This document shows, one piece after another, positions 16,626-25,819 of a DNA stretch of 52,010 bases. Both the position numbers and the translations under genes were made by a program. The first letter of the stretch is position 1; every line of letters begins with the position of its first letter. The notes below the pieces were generated by a model. That model did no database searches and was not told the DNA's origin. It was given only the letters and a program-made list of their open reading frames with translations. This DNA is from JACKAN01 sp964502735 (lineage in GTDB: Bacteria; Bdellovibrionota; Bdellovibrionia; Bdellovibrionales; UBA1609): positions 1 to 52,010 of the forward strand of contig CAZCYD010000016.1 in the NCBI GenBank assembly GCA_964502735.1, in the 5' to 3' direction.

Positions 16626-18698
16626 ACACCCATTCAGTTTCTAAAAGGAGTTGGACCTAAGTTGGGCGATGTTCTTTACAAAAGGGGCATTACTACGATT
16701 GGAGACCTTTTGGAGTGGTACCCACGCACATACGAAGACCGGCGAGCGCAACGCAATATCTCAAGTTTGGAACCTGGACAAATAGTTAGCCTCTTAGGAA
16801 GAGTTGTAAGTGTGCGCTCAATGAATCTTGGTAAAACAAGAAGAAAAATATATGAAGTCTTAGTTGGGGACGAAACAGGTCGCGTTTCTTGTAAATACTT
16901 TCGCACTCCCTATAAAGGGTATTTCGAAAGATTTGTTCCCAATCTGGAGGTTCGAATTTCTGGCAAAGTTACTCTTTATAGGGGAAAGATTGAGTTTCAT
17001 CATCCAGATATTCACCCTGTTGGTGGGGAGGAGGAGAACTCCGATCAGTTATTGCCTCTTTATACAGAAACCGAGGGTTTGCGGCCAGCCAAGTTGCGTT
17101 CGCTTATTCAAACGGCCATCCATAAAATTGTAGAAGAACCGGAGCAGGACGCATTACAAGATCCTTTACCAGTATGGTTAAAGCAGAAATATAACCTGTA
17201 TGATAGAGGGCGAGCTTTAAAAGAAATCCATCACCCACCTCCACATTTAGCCAATGCTTATTTGAACTTCAAGTCTGAGGCTCAGAGGCGAATTATCTTT
17301 GATGAATTCTTTCGTTTAGAGATGTTAATGGCTGCCAACAAGGTCGAGGTGCAGAGGGAAAATGGATTTGCAATGACTAGCGATTCTCAACTTGTCCTCA
17401 AACTGGTGAAGGCTTTGCCGTTTCAGCTTACAAATGCTCAGAGGGAGTCATTTAAAGAAATCACTCAAGATTTAAAGCAATCTCACCCTATGCACCGACT
17501 TGTGCAGGGAGATGTCGGAAGTGGAAAAACTTTGGTGGCTCTTATGTCTTCACTTCATGCCATAGATAATGGTTACCAGAGTTGTATCATGGCACCGACA
17601 GAGATTTTGGCAGAGCAACATTACAAAAATTCTGAAAAATTTTTGCAACCTCTAGGTGTGCGAGTTGCGCTTTTAACAGGGAGCATGAAAACTAAAGATA
17701 AAGAAGATGTCTATTTGGCTCTGCTTGAAGGCAAAGTTGATTTAGTCATAGGGACTCATGCTCTAATTCAAGAAGGAGTAGGGTTCAAATCTCTGGGTTT
17801 AGTTATCGTAGACGAGCAGCATCGATTTGGCGTTGAACAAAGGCACAAATTAAAACAAAAAGGTGGAAGTCCTCACTTTTTAGTTATGACGGCGACTCCC
17901 ATCCCTCGGACTTTGGCAATGACTGTTTATGGGGATTTAGATGTGTCTTTAATCAATGAAATGCCGGCTGGTCGCCAGCCCATTGTCACAAGAAAAGTCC
18001 TAGAGGGTCAGCGAGAAAAGGTGTTTGGTTTTATGTCTGACCAAATTGCCAAGGGTAGACAGGCCTATATTGTTTACCCTCTTGTGGAAGAAAGTGAAAA
18101 TTTAGATTTAAAAAATGCTTTGGAAGAATTTGAAAGATTAAGAATAAGATTTTCGCGTATTCGTTTTGGCCTCTTACATGGAAGAATGAAGGCTGCAGAA
18201 AAAGAAGAAGTCATGACGGAATTTAGAAGAGGAGACTTGGACGTTTTGGTTTCTACCACTGTTATCGAAGTGGGAGTTGATGTGCCGAATGCAAACTTGA
18301 TGATCATTGAGCATTCAGAAAGATTCGGCTTGTCTCAGCTTCATCAATTGCGCGGCAGGGTTGGCAGGGGCTCGCATAAGAGTTATTGTGTTTTGGTTTT
18401 GGGTTACGCTTCTTCCGAAGAGGCACGCGCTCGCGCCGAAATTATGGAGACGTATACAGATGGTTTTAAAATTGCGGAGCAAGATTTAGAAATGAGAGGC
18501 CCAGGTGAATTTTTAGGTAAAAGACAGTCGGGCTTAACAGGATTTAGACTGGCAAATCTTGTTCGAGATATTGACCTCCTCAAGGCGGCTCGCGAAGCGG
18601 CATTTGAACTGTTTGCTAAAGATCCGGAGCTTTTACAACCGCAACATAAAGAGTTGAGAGCGCTTTTGCAAAAAGCAAAATTGCAAGTCGTGGGATAG
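16608..18698 (+). CDS. recG: ATP-dependent DNA helicase RecG
   Basis: RecG remodels stalled replication forks and branch-migrates junctions. Seen: the N-terminal wedge/OB domain (about residues 1-190, with LKGVGPKLGDVLYKRGI), Walker A GDVGSGKTLVAL near residue 300, the DEQHRFGVEQR motif II, MTATPIPRTLAMT, the RGRVGRG motif VI and the C-terminal GPGEFLGKRQSG typical of RecG. 696 aa matches the family. The ATG at 16608 has only a weak Shine-Dalgarno and lies in a repeat. The flippase gene starts 3 bases after its stop. Confidence 0.96.
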   Translation: MSINNETPIQFLKGVGPKLGDVLYKRGITTIGDLLEWYPRTYEDRRAQRNISSLEPGQIVSLLGRVVSVRSMNLGKTRRKIYEVLVGDETGRVSCKYFRTPYKGYFERFVPNLEVRISGKVTLYRGKIEFHHPDIHPVGGEEENSDQLLPLYTETEGLRPAKLRSLIQTAIHKIVEEPEQDALQDPLPVWLKQKYNLYDRGRALKEIHHPPPHLANAYLNFKSEAQRRIIFDEFFRLEMLMAANKVEVQRENGFAMTSDSQLVLKLVKALPFQLTNAQRESFKEITQDLKQSHPMHRLVQGDVGSGKTLVALMSSLHAIDNGYQSCIMAPTEILAEQHYKNSEKFLQPLGVRVALLTGSMKTKDKEDVYLALLEGKVDLVIGTHALIQEGVGFKSLGLVIVDEQHRFGVEQRHKLKQKGGSPHFLVMTATPIPRTLAMTVYGDLDVSLINEMPAGRQPIVTRKVLEGQREKVFGFMSDQIAKGRQAYIVYPLVEESENLDLKNALEEFERLRIRFSRIRFGLLHGRMKAAEKEEVMTEFRRGDLDVLVSTTVIEVGVDVPNANLMIIEHSERFGLSQLHQLRGRVGRGSHKSYCVLVLGYASSEEARARAEIMETYTDGFKIAEQDLEMRGPGEFLGKRQSGLTGFRLANLVRDIDLLKAAREAAFELFAKDPELLQPQHKELRALLQKAKLQVVG

Positions 18699-18701
18699 GT
18701 G

Positions 18702-20027
18702 ATGTTACCAGGTTTAGGTAAAAGCTTTGTCTTGGGACTGTTGTTGAATGCGACCTTGGCACTAATCGGAATTATTCGATCTAAGTATATGGCTGTTGAA
18801 TTTGGAACGGCGGCCGTAGGACTTTTATCTCAGGCTTTTCAACTGCAGTTAATCGCTATCACATTTGGTTCGTTAAATCTGGCAAACGCCATTATAAGTG
18901 GACTTTCTGGTGCAGAAAGCAGTATGGCGGAAAAAAACAAATGGCTCTCAACTTCTTTTGTGATTCAAATTGTAATGTCTCTGTCTATTGTTGGCTTGTC
19001 TTTATTTTTTTCGGGTCCATTTTCAGAGTTTGTATTTGGTGACAGAAATTTTGAAAGGCTTTTTGTTTTGACAATGTTAGGAGTGCCATTTTTAGTCTTA
19101 GGCAATCATCAACTTCAAGCTGTATTTTTTGTGCACAAGGGATTTGATCACCTTAATCGTGTTGCAATTGTTTTAAATGTTGTAAATTTGTTACTTTTTT
19201 TCTTTTTGGCTCATCATTGGAGGCTTGAGGGGGCTGTGACAACGGTGACAACACTGGCGTGCATGCAATTTCTATTTTACGCAATGGGCGTAAGAAGGTA
19301 TTTGCCCCTGACTCAAGTTTTTTCTTGGTCTTGGGATTTGCAAAAAGCCAAATATCTTTTGAGTTTTGCTGGAACCACACTATTTACATCGGTGGCAATC
19401 TATGGAGGAAACTTCCTTGTAAGGCGCCACATTATAGATGAGTTGGGTTTGGAGGCTAATGGTTGGCTTCAGGTTCCGGTCTCATTATCAATGTACTATG
19501 TACCCATTGTAAGTTGGGTTTTGTGGGGAAGAGTCTACCCGATTTTGGCTAAGGAGAAATATGCGGCGGTAAGTGTATTCAACAAGTTGTTGTTTCAGAG
19601 TATTTGGGGTTTTCTGGTTATGTCGTTGATTATCTTATGGCTAAGAGAGCCCATAGTTCTGTTACTACTAACAAAAGACTTTCTTCCGGCTTTGCCACTT
19701 ATCCCTCCCTATCTGTTGGGTGATTTATTTTTCTTAGTTTGTACAATTTATGGAGCCTATTTGTTAGCCCTAGGTAAGCTTCGTGCTTATGTAGTTGGTC
19801 ATTTTATTTTTATTGCCTTTTATTTGACAGGTGTAGTGATGGGATTAAAGCACGGGGGGTTGAGTGCTGTCCCCTATGCTTTTTGTTTATCAGGCCTTCT
19901 AACTTTTATTTTTTTGGTGCCTTATCTTGTTCGTCAGGCACCTGTTTTATTAAATCAAAAGATTCTGGTTTCTTTATCTTTGGTTTTTTTATCTTTGCTT
20001 GCTTTTTCGATCAGGGGATTATTTTGA
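18702..20027 (+). CDS. MOP-superfamily flippase (Wzx-like polysaccharide transporter)
   Basis: The product is a 441-aa polytopic inner-membrane protein with about 12-14 hydrophobic segments. The N-terminal pattern LNATLALIGIIRSKYMAVEFGTAA and the general layout resemble Wzx O-antigen flippases, which move lipid-linked oligosaccharides. No polysaccharide genes are adjacent. It starts right after recG (GTG 18699 or ATG 18702) and is probably co-transcribed with it. The specific substrate cannot be inferred. Confidence 0.75.
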   Translation: MLPGLGKSFVLGLLLNATLALIGIIRSKYMAVEFGTAAVGLLSQAFQLQLIAITFGSLNLANAIISGLSGAESSMAEKNKWLSTSFVIQIVMSLSIVGLSLFFSGPFSEFVFGDRNFERLFVLTMLGVPFLVLGNHQLQAVFFVHKGFDHLNRVAIVLNVVNLLLFFFLAHHWRLEGAVTTVTTLACMQFLFYAMGVRRYLPLTQVFSWSWDLQKAKYLLSFAGTTLFTSVAIYGGNFLVRRHIIDELGLEANGWLQVPVSLSMYYVPIVSWVLWGRVYPILAKEKYAAVSVFNKLLFQSIWGFLVMSLIILWLREPIVLLLLTKDFLPALPLIPPYLLGDLFFLVCTIYGAYLLALGKLRAYVVGHFIFIAFYLTGVVMGLKHGGLSAVPYAFCLSGLLTFIFLVPYLVRQAPVLLNQKILVSLSLVFLSLLAFSIRGLF

Positions 20028-20122
20028 ATAAGAATATAGGTTTTTTAAAAAAAGTGCTTTCATTATTTATTTTCCTGTGGTGCAATTTCTAGGAAATTTA
20101 AATTTCACAAAGGAGTGTGAAA

Positions 20123-22216
20123 ATGTTCTCAAGGATGTTATGGCTGCCCGCCTTTATCTTATTACTATCAGTTTCAGCTTTTTCAGAGGATAAAATAGAA
20201 CACAAGCTTTATTTAAAGTCGGGGACTTTAGAATTAAAGACTCAGTTCTCTTTTGGGCAGGGCGCGACAGATTTCAGTACAAAGTACTACATATTCAAAT
20301 ACAACAAAACTCCCAGTCAGCAGCACTTTTCTGAACTCAAAAAGTTCAACATACAATGGTTAAGATATATACCAGACAATGCACTTTTGGTTTTACTGCC
20401 AAAGGCGACTTCAAATCCTCAAGTGGACTTAAAAGATATTATGATCAAAGTTCCATATTTGCCTAAGTTCAAGATGAACTCAGATCTCAATGCCATTAGC
20501 GTATTTAATCAACACCATTTAAAAACGGTAAATATTAAATTATTTAACAAAAAATCTGTTGAGAAAGTGGCCGACCAAATATTGAGTTTGGGAGGTCAGG
20601 TCTTGGAGCATTACGAGTCTTATATTGATGCCAGACTTTCACTTTCTATGTTGCGTTCTCTTTCTCAAATAGACGAGGTCGAATTTATTTCTGAAAAACC
20701 ATATGTAGAGGTGATGAGTTTATCGATCGAGCGAAATAATGTGTTGGCGGCTTCAGGGGATTATTCTGATCTGTCAGGATTTGAAACTGGAACTAAAATT
20801 ATGAACTTTTCTTCAGCTTGGTATCGAGGGTTAGATGGTCGCGGTCAGATCGTAGCTATGGCAGATACAGGTCTAGATAGTGGCGATAAGAGTACATTGC
20901 ACAGAGATTTTTCTGGAGTGTCACATGGGTATTCTTATGGATTGTTCACGAACAGTTGGTATGACCCCATGGGGCACGGAACTCATGTTGCAGGAAGTGT
21001 CATGAGTGCAGGAGTCGCTTCGGGAGGAGAGTTTCGAGGTGGTGCCTATGGCTCGAATATGATCGCTCAGGGGATGTGGTCGGATCTTTTAAAAAACTTA
21101 AGTATTCCTCCGACTCTAGAGAAATTCTTGGCTCCAGCTTATCAGGATGGGGCTCGCGTCCACACAAACTCATGGGGTAGTCCAAGAAACCTCGGTGCTT
21201 ACGATAATATGTCAGCTCAGGTTGATGACTTCATGTGGAAGCACCCTGAAATGTTAATCATTTTTGCTGCAGGCAATAGCGGTGAAGATGCAAATAGAGA
21301 TGGCCGAATTGATGAGGGTTCAGTTTCATCACCTTCAACAGCTAAAAATGCCCTTTCAGTGGGGGCATCAGAAAATTTGCTGCTTACAGGGGGTATTCAA
21401 AGACCTGTGGGGCAATTGGCCGATGGCAAGTGGAGTGCCGAACCTTTGGGTAGCGATAAACTTTCAGACAATGCTGACGGCATTGCAGTTTTTAGCTCTC
21501 GTGGGCCAACAAGCGATGGAAGGCTAAAGCCAGATGTTGTGGCTCCTGGAACTAACATATTAAGCAACTGCTCTCAGGTTAAAGACGCAAATCCTCTTTG
21601 GGGAAAATACAATGATGATTATTGCTACTCCGGTGGAACCTCTATGTCAGCGCCTTTAGTTGCCGGAGCTGCAGCGGTAGTTCGTCAATATTTGGAAGAG
21701 CGTGGAGCCAGTCGTCCAAGTGCAGCTCTAGTCAAAGCTGTTTTAATGAATTCGGCTGTAGATCTTTATCCTGGTCAGTTTGGTAATGTCGGCAAGTCTA
21801 GGGGGCAGGAGCTTCTTAGTCCGGGTCCAAATGTGCATCAAGGTCATGGGCGTGTGGATTTAGCTAGGGCTACAGATGACAGTTTGGTATTCATTGATGA
21901 AAAACAGGGCCTAGCACAAGGAGAAGAAAAGTCTCACCCTGTGGTCCTTTCTCAGGGGGGGTATAGCCGAGTTAAAATTCACTTAGTCTACACGGATAGG
22001 CCCGCGGCCAGCGCAGCTAGCAGAACCTTGGTTAATGATTTAGACATGGAAGTTGTCACTAGCGACGGAAAAGTTATTTTGGCCAATGATAAGACAAATA
22101 ATTTCGAGTACATCGAGCTGCCTTTGGACACCCTTTCTGATTTGACTATAAAAGTTAAAGGAGAAAGAGTTATGCAAGGAACTCAGCCCTACGCGTGGAG
22201 TTTATCTTATTACTAG
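20123..22216 (+). CDS. Secreted subtilisin-family (S8) serine protease
   Basis: The protein is about 697 aa with a signal peptide (hydrophobic stretch near residues 5-20 ending in SAFSE). A long propeptide-like region of about 190 residues precedes the catalytic domain. Catalytic residues are visible in MADTGLDSG (Asp, near residue 250), GHGTHVAGS (His, near 285) and GGTSMSAPLVAG (Ser, near 506), with the oxyanion Asn in FAAGNSGED (near 384). The final 100 residues form a beta-rich C-terminal domain (HLVYTDRPAA and NDLDMEVV). I chose ATG 20123 because AAAGGAG lies 7 nt upstream. The role may be extracellular or prey protein degradation; that is inference. Confidence 0.9.
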   Translation: MFSRMLWLPAFILLLSVSAFSEDKIEHKLYLKSGTLELKTQFSFGQGATDFSTKYYIFKYNKTPSQQHFSELKKFNIQWLRYIPDNALLVLLPKATSNPQVDLKDIMIKVPYLPKFKMNSDLNAISVFNQHHLKTVNIKLFNKKSVEKVADQILSLGGQVLEHYESYIDARLSLSMLRSLSQIDEVEFISEKPYVEVMSLSIERNNVLAASGDYSDLSGFETGTKIMNFSSAWYRGLDGRGQIVAMADTGLDSGDKSTLHRDFSGVSHGYSYGLFTNSWYDPMGHGTHVAGSVMSAGVASGGEFRGGAYGSNMIAQGMWSDLLKNLSIPPTLEKFLAPAYQDGARVHTNSWGSPRNLGAYDNMSAQVDDFMWKHPEMLIIFAAGNSGEDANRDGRIDEGSVSSPSTAKNALSVGASENLLLTGGIQRPVGQLADGKWSAEPLGSDKLSDNADGIAVFSSRGPTSDGRLKPDVVAPGTNILSNCSQVKDANPLWGKYNDDYCYSGGTSMSAPLVAGAAAVVRQYLEERGASRPSAALVKAVLMNSAVDLYPGQFGNVGKSRGQELLSPGPNVHQGHGRVDLARATDDSLVFIDEKQGLAQGEEKSHPVVLSQGGYSRVKIHLVYTDRPAASAASRTLVNDLDMEVVTSDGKVILANDKTNNFEYIELPLDTLSDLTIKVKGERVMQGTQPYAWSLSYY

Positions 22217-22245
22217 GTCGCATTATTGTTTGGGCAGCCGCTTGA

Positions 22246-22264
22246 CCTTCCAACTATTGGAAGG
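22246..22264. terminator. Hairpin after the subtilisin gene
   Basis: CCTTCCAA (22246-22253) and TTGGAAGG (22257-22264) are exact arms around a 3-nt loop. There is no T-run after it, so it is at best a weak terminator or a processing hairpin. Confidence 0.4.
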
Positions 22265-22332
22265 GTTAAGGTGGCTAGTACGGCAGTTATATAAATCCAA
22301 ACTCGTAGATAAATAAAGAAAAGGGTAATTAT

Positions 22333-23118
22333 ATGATTAAGAGATATTCGTTTTGCAAGAAAGCCTCCACTTTCATTGCTTGGCTTGTCTTAATATTAGC
22401 ACCAATGCTGAGTGTAGCTAGTAAGGAGCATTCGCACATAGCAATTGGGTTAGAATCACCAGCTCGAGTTTCTGCTGGATCTTACGAAATCAGGTTTGAA
22501 CTGATTGACAGGGCTAATGGTACCAAGTTGACTCCTGTTAATCTTAGTTTAACTCACGAAAATAAGCTCCACTTATTGGCTTATGACCCTGGCCTTAAAG
22601 AGTTTCGTCACGTTCATCCGGAGTTTGACGGAAAATTTTGGACAACAGACCTAGATTTATTTGTCGATGGCGATTATTTTATTTGGGTTCAAGGCGAAAT
22701 CAGCATCAGATCTGAGGAGTTTAGCGTCCTGACAAGAATTCATGTCTACGGGGGTGCACCTGAGTGGCCAGCACCGACCCTTTCAGATATTCGTATCGGC
22801 GAGAATTTGGGCTCAGTTTCAACTCTCAGTAATACGGTCTTGAGAGAGGGTAAAATGGCCATGTTGAAATTGACCTTTACAAAAGCAGATGGATCAGATG
22901 GGGATATTGCTCCTTACCTTGGAGCATTTGCTCATGTCATTGCCGTTTCCGAAGATGGTGGTTCGTTAATTCATGTGCATCCTATGGACGGTAAGAAGCC
23001 TAATGAGGGAATGCTTCATGTTACATTTCCTAATAAAGGTTTTTACCGCTTGTGGGTTCAATTCATTGATGGCTGTATACTCAAAACTGTTTCGCTATCT
23101 GTAGAGGTTGGACGATAG
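22333..23118 (+). CDS. Secreted protein with paired His motifs, possible metal binding
   Basis: I cannot name a characterised homologue. A signal peptide is visible (hydrophobic residues 13-28 ending in SVAS). Two half-repeats carry similar motifs: HLLAYDPGLKEFRHVHPEF in the first half and AHVIAVSEDGGSLIHVHP in the second, suggesting a duplicated beta-sandwich with clustered histidines that could bind a metal such as copper. AAGGG lies about 7 nt before ATG 22333. The following gene encodes a haem-binding protein and appears translationally linked. Confidence 0.7.
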   Translation: MIKRYSFCKKASTFIAWLVLILAPMLSVASKEHSHIAIGLESPARVSAGSYEIRFELIDRANGTKLTPVNLSLTHENKLHLLAYDPGLKEFRHVHPEFDGKFWTTDLDLFVDGDYFIWVQGEISIRSEEFSVLTRIHVYGGAPEWPAPTLSDIRIGENLGSVSTLSNTVLREGKMAMLKLTFTKADGSDGDIAPYLGAFAHVIAVSEDGGSLIHVHPMDGKKPNEGMLHVTFPNKGFYRLWVQFIDGCILKTVSLSVEVGR

Positions 23119-23150
23119 TTATTTGGACTTTCTTTTTTTCCATAGTTTTT

Positions 23151-23612
23151 GTGGGAGTCGTTCAGGCTCATAAGGGTGAGAATCACATTAAACAGAGTGT
23201 CGAAGTCAAATCCTCTTCGGCTTCTGAAAAAGTTGTTCTTCGCGAGATTAATGAAGAGTATGTAAAAAAAATCAAACCAATTTTTCAGAGGAGTTGTATG
23301 AACTGTCACTCTTCGCATACTGAATACCCTTGGTATTACTCTTTGCCTGGTGTTAAACAGCTTATTGATCATGATTTAAGAGAGGCGAAAGTTCATTTGG
23401 ATATGTCGAAGGACTTTCCTTTCGTCGGACATGGCTCACCTCAGGAAGATCTTGCCTCAATCAAAAACTCTGTTGAAAAAAACATGATGCCGCCTTGGAG
23501 ATACCAGATTTTGCATTGGTCATCGAAGATTGAGCTTGAAGAGGTCAAACTGATTCAAGATTGGGTTAAATCCAGCTCAGAAAGGCTTAATAAAATAGAA
23601 AAAGAGAGGTAA
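23151..23612 (+). CDS. Haem-binding domain protein (c-type CxxCH motif)
   Basis: The CMNCHSSHTEYPWYYSLP block, with a haem-ligating CxxCH followed by YPWY, fits the Haem_bd family of periplasmic c-type proteins; MPPWRYQILHW near the C terminus also fits. The first canonical in-frame start is GTG 23151, but reading upstream in frame shows a classic signal-peptide core directly before it, back to about 23115, ending at VVQA before His. No ATG, GTG or TTG exists there; an AGAGG site at 23103-23107 lies 7 nt before an ATA. The true start may therefore be non-canonical. The gene follows the His-motif protein directly. Confidence 0.78.
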   Translation: MGVVQAHKGENHIKQSVEVKSSSASEKVVLREINEEYVKKIKPIFQRSCMNCHSSHTEYPWYYSLPGVKQLIDHDLREAKVHLDMSKDFPFVGHGSPQEDLASIKNSVEKNMMPPWRYQILHWSSKIELEEVKLIQDWVKSSSERLNKIEKER

Positions 23613-23707
23613 ATCATTGGAGGTGATAGAGCCATCCAAGCAATACCCCGTTATATCCGCTACAAATTCGACATCCCATGGTAAATATTTCAATAGTAAT
23701 TAGGCAT

Positions 23708-23736
23708 TTGATAAGTCGTGTCAAAAGTGTTATAAA
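23708..23736 (+). promoter_or_regulatory. Sigma-70-type promoter of carD
   Basis: TTGATA (23708-23713) and TATAAA (23731-23736) are separated by exactly 17 bases. The predicted start of transcription is near 23743, about 37 bases before the carD ATG at 23780. Confidence 0.65.
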
Positions 23737-23779
23737 GTTGAATCCCGTGTGGAGATATTTTTGGGCATTGGAGGTAACA

Positions 23780-24268
23780 ATGGCAGAATTTAAGGTCGGT
23801 GACAACGCTGTGTATCCAGGACATGGTGTCGGCGAGGTGACGGCTATTGAGACTAAAGAAATGCTAGGGGACACCCATACATTTTACTCTATTAAAATAC
23901 TTGAAACGGGAATGAAAATTCTAGTCCCCGAGAAAAAGGCCAAGTCAGTTGGTTTGCGGCCCATAATTTCAAGAGATGAAGCTGAAAAGGTTATTTCCAT
24001 CTTGAAAGAAAAGGAAGTCAAAGTTGACAATCAAACATGGAATCGTCGCTATCGTGAATACATGGAAAAGATTAAAACAGGTTCAGTCTATGAAATTGCG
24101 GAGGTTCTTCGTGATCTTTATGTTCTTAAAGTTGATAAAGAGTTAAGTTTTGGGGAGAGAAAAATGCTCGACACAGCTAGGACTCTCCTGCTGGCGGAGC
24201 TAAGCCTTGCTAAGAGTGAGGGAGAGTTAAAAAGTCAGGAAGACGTTAAAGCTATTTTTGATCTTTAA
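23780..24268 (+). CDS. CarD/CdnL-family RNA polymerase-binding transcription regulator
   Basis: CarD-family proteins bind the RNA polymerase beta subunit and stabilise open complexes. Seen: the N-terminal Tudor-like domain (FKVGDNAVYPGHGVGEV) and a helical C-terminal half with VDNQTWNRRYREYMEKIKTG. From ATG 23780, placed after GGAGG, the protein is 162 aa, the usual CdnL size. The frame is open from 23678, but that stretch includes the promoter. gltX follows after 30 bases, so housekeeping genes may be co-transcribed. Confidence 0.9.
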   Translation: MAEFKVGDNAVYPGHGVGEVTAIETKEMLGDTHTFYSIKILETGMKILVPEKKAKSVGLRPIISRDEAEKVISILKEKEVKVDNQTWNRRYREYMEKIKTGSVYEIAEVLRDLYVLKVDKELSFGERKMLDTARTLLLAELSLAKSEGELKSQEDVKAIFDL

Positions 24269-24281
24269 ATAGTTTCTCAAA

Positions 24282-24295
24282 TGGGTTAAAACCCA
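24282..24295 (+). promoter_or_regulatory. Small hairpin just before the gltX start
   Basis: TGGGTT (24282-24287) pairs with AACCCA (24290-24295) around 2 nt, ending 3 bases before the gltX ATG. No Shine-Dalgarno is visible in this gap, so the hairpin occupies the place where one would be expected. Confidence 0.4.
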
Positions 24296-24298
24296 ATT

Positions 24299-25777
24299 AT
24301 GCAAAATCCAATAAGAGTTAGGTTTGCTCCCAGTCCAACTGGTTACCTCCACGTTGGCGGAGCAAGAACCGCATTGTATAATTATTTGTTCGCTAAAAAA
24401 AACCAGGGTTCTTTTATCCTTCGAGTGGAAGACACAGATCAGGAGAGAAGCTCGGAAGACAGTCTAAAACTTCAGATTGAAGACCTTCAGTGGCTTGGGC
24501 TTAAATGGGATGAGGGGCCAGACCCTGTGACTCGTACAGATGTAGGTAACTATGGTCCCTACAGACAGAGTCAGCGATTAGATATTTATAAAACACATAT
24601 TGATACCCTAATTAAACAAAATAAAGCCTTCTATTGTTTTATGACAGATAGTGAGTTGGAGGCTATAAAAGAAAAGGCTATTTCAGAGGGACGGCCCGGA
24701 CAGGTCAAAAGCCCCTACAGAGACATGAGCTTTGAAGACGCTCATGTGAGGGTTGCCAAGGGGGATAAGGCTGTTGTGAGATTTAAGGTCCCCGATAAAG
24801 AGACTATTTATAAAATTAAGGATTTGGTTCGAGGAGAGGTGGAATTTCCAACGAGCATGATAGGTGATTTTGTATTAGTCAGATCAGATGGAATGCCTGT
24901 CTATAATTTTTGCTGCGTTGTTGATGATGCTCTAATGAAAATTACCCACGTTTTTCGGGCGGAGGAGCACCTTAGCAATACATTGAGACAGTTGCTACTG
25001 TACGAAGCCTTTGACTATCCATTGCCTGAATTTGGTCATATCTCAATTATTCTAGGGCCGGACAAACAAAAGCTTTCGAAGCGTCATGGAGCCACTAGTG
25101 TGGGGCAGTACCGGAGTCAGGGGTACATTCCAGAGGCTACCAATAATTTTTTGGCTCTTTTGGGCTGGAGTTCGCCTAGTGGTGATGAAATTTTGAGTAT
25201 GGACCAGATGATTAAAGAATTTGATAGTAGTCGCCTGGTGAGTTCGCCCGCTGTTTTTGATGAAATAAAGTTTAAATGGATGAACGCCACGCATTTGAGA
25301 TCTTTAGAGAGTTGGGACTTGTGGTGTCGGTTGCAGCCATTTTTATCCGATGCAAAACTTCAACTTTCTCAGGATAAAAATTGGATAAAAAGAACCTTAG
25401 AGGTTTTTAAAAGCTATATGGAAACCTTAGGTGATGCTGTTAGCCTCTTTACTCCTTTGGATAGCGCGAAGTTCTCAATTGCAGATGAAGCTAAAGAGGT
25501 TCTAGGCTGGCCATCTACGGTTTCAGTCATAGAGGAATGGAAGTCGCTTTTAAAAGATCTAAAAGAAGATTATTTAGTTGAGGAAAAGTTTGTAGACCTT
25601 CAAAATCAGGTTATGAAAAACTGTAGTGTAAAAGGGAAAAATTTGTTTATGCCTTTGCGTGTGGCTGTAATTGGCAAACCACACGGCGCTGAGTTGAAGT
25701 TGTTAGTTCCTCTAATTCCCCGACTAGAGTTAATTAAAAGGGCCGACAGGGTTGTGGGGAGTCTGCAACAAAGTTAG
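24299..25777 (+). CDS. gltX: Glutamyl-tRNA synthetase
   Basis: Class I aminoacyl-tRNA synthetase that charges tRNA-Glu. Seen: the HIGH-type motif in FAPSPTGYLHVGGARTAL (residues 9-26), the glutamate-specific block FILRVEDTDQERS, DDALMKITHVFRAEEHLSNT, and the KMSKS-type motif as KLSKRHGATSV near residue 258. 492 aa is normal. Whether it also charges tRNA-Gln cannot be judged here. It is followed by cysS after a 42-base gap. Confidence 0.96.
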   Translation: MQNPIRVRFAPSPTGYLHVGGARTALYNYLFAKKNQGSFILRVEDTDQERSSEDSLKLQIEDLQWLGLKWDEGPDPVTRTDVGNYGPYRQSQRLDIYKTHIDTLIKQNKAFYCFMTDSELEAIKEKAISEGRPGQVKSPYRDMSFEDAHVRVAKGDKAVVRFKVPDKETIYKIKDLVRGEVEFPTSMIGDFVLVRSDGMPVYNFCCVVDDALMKITHVFRAEEHLSNTLRQLLLYEAFDYPLPEFGHISIILGPDKQKLSKRHGATSVGQYRSQGYIPEATNNFLALLGWSSPSGDEILSMDQMIKEFDSSRLVSSPAVFDEIKFKWMNATHLRSLESWDLWCRLQPFLSDAKLQLSQDKNWIKRTLEVFKSYMETLGDAVSLFTPLDSAKFSIADEAKEVLGWPSTVSVIEEWKSLLKDLKEDYLVEEKFVDLQNQVMKNCSVKGKNLFMPLRVAVIGKPHGAELKLLVPLIPRLELIKRADRVVGSLQQS

Positions 25778-25819
25778 TTTGATTTTAGCAATCAGAAAAG
25801 GAAAAGGAAGAGACCATCA

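Noticed and set aside
23058..23372. Minus-strand ORF across the haem-protein start
   Set aside because: It is antisense to the CxxCH region and the signal-peptide stretch, and has no ribosome site.
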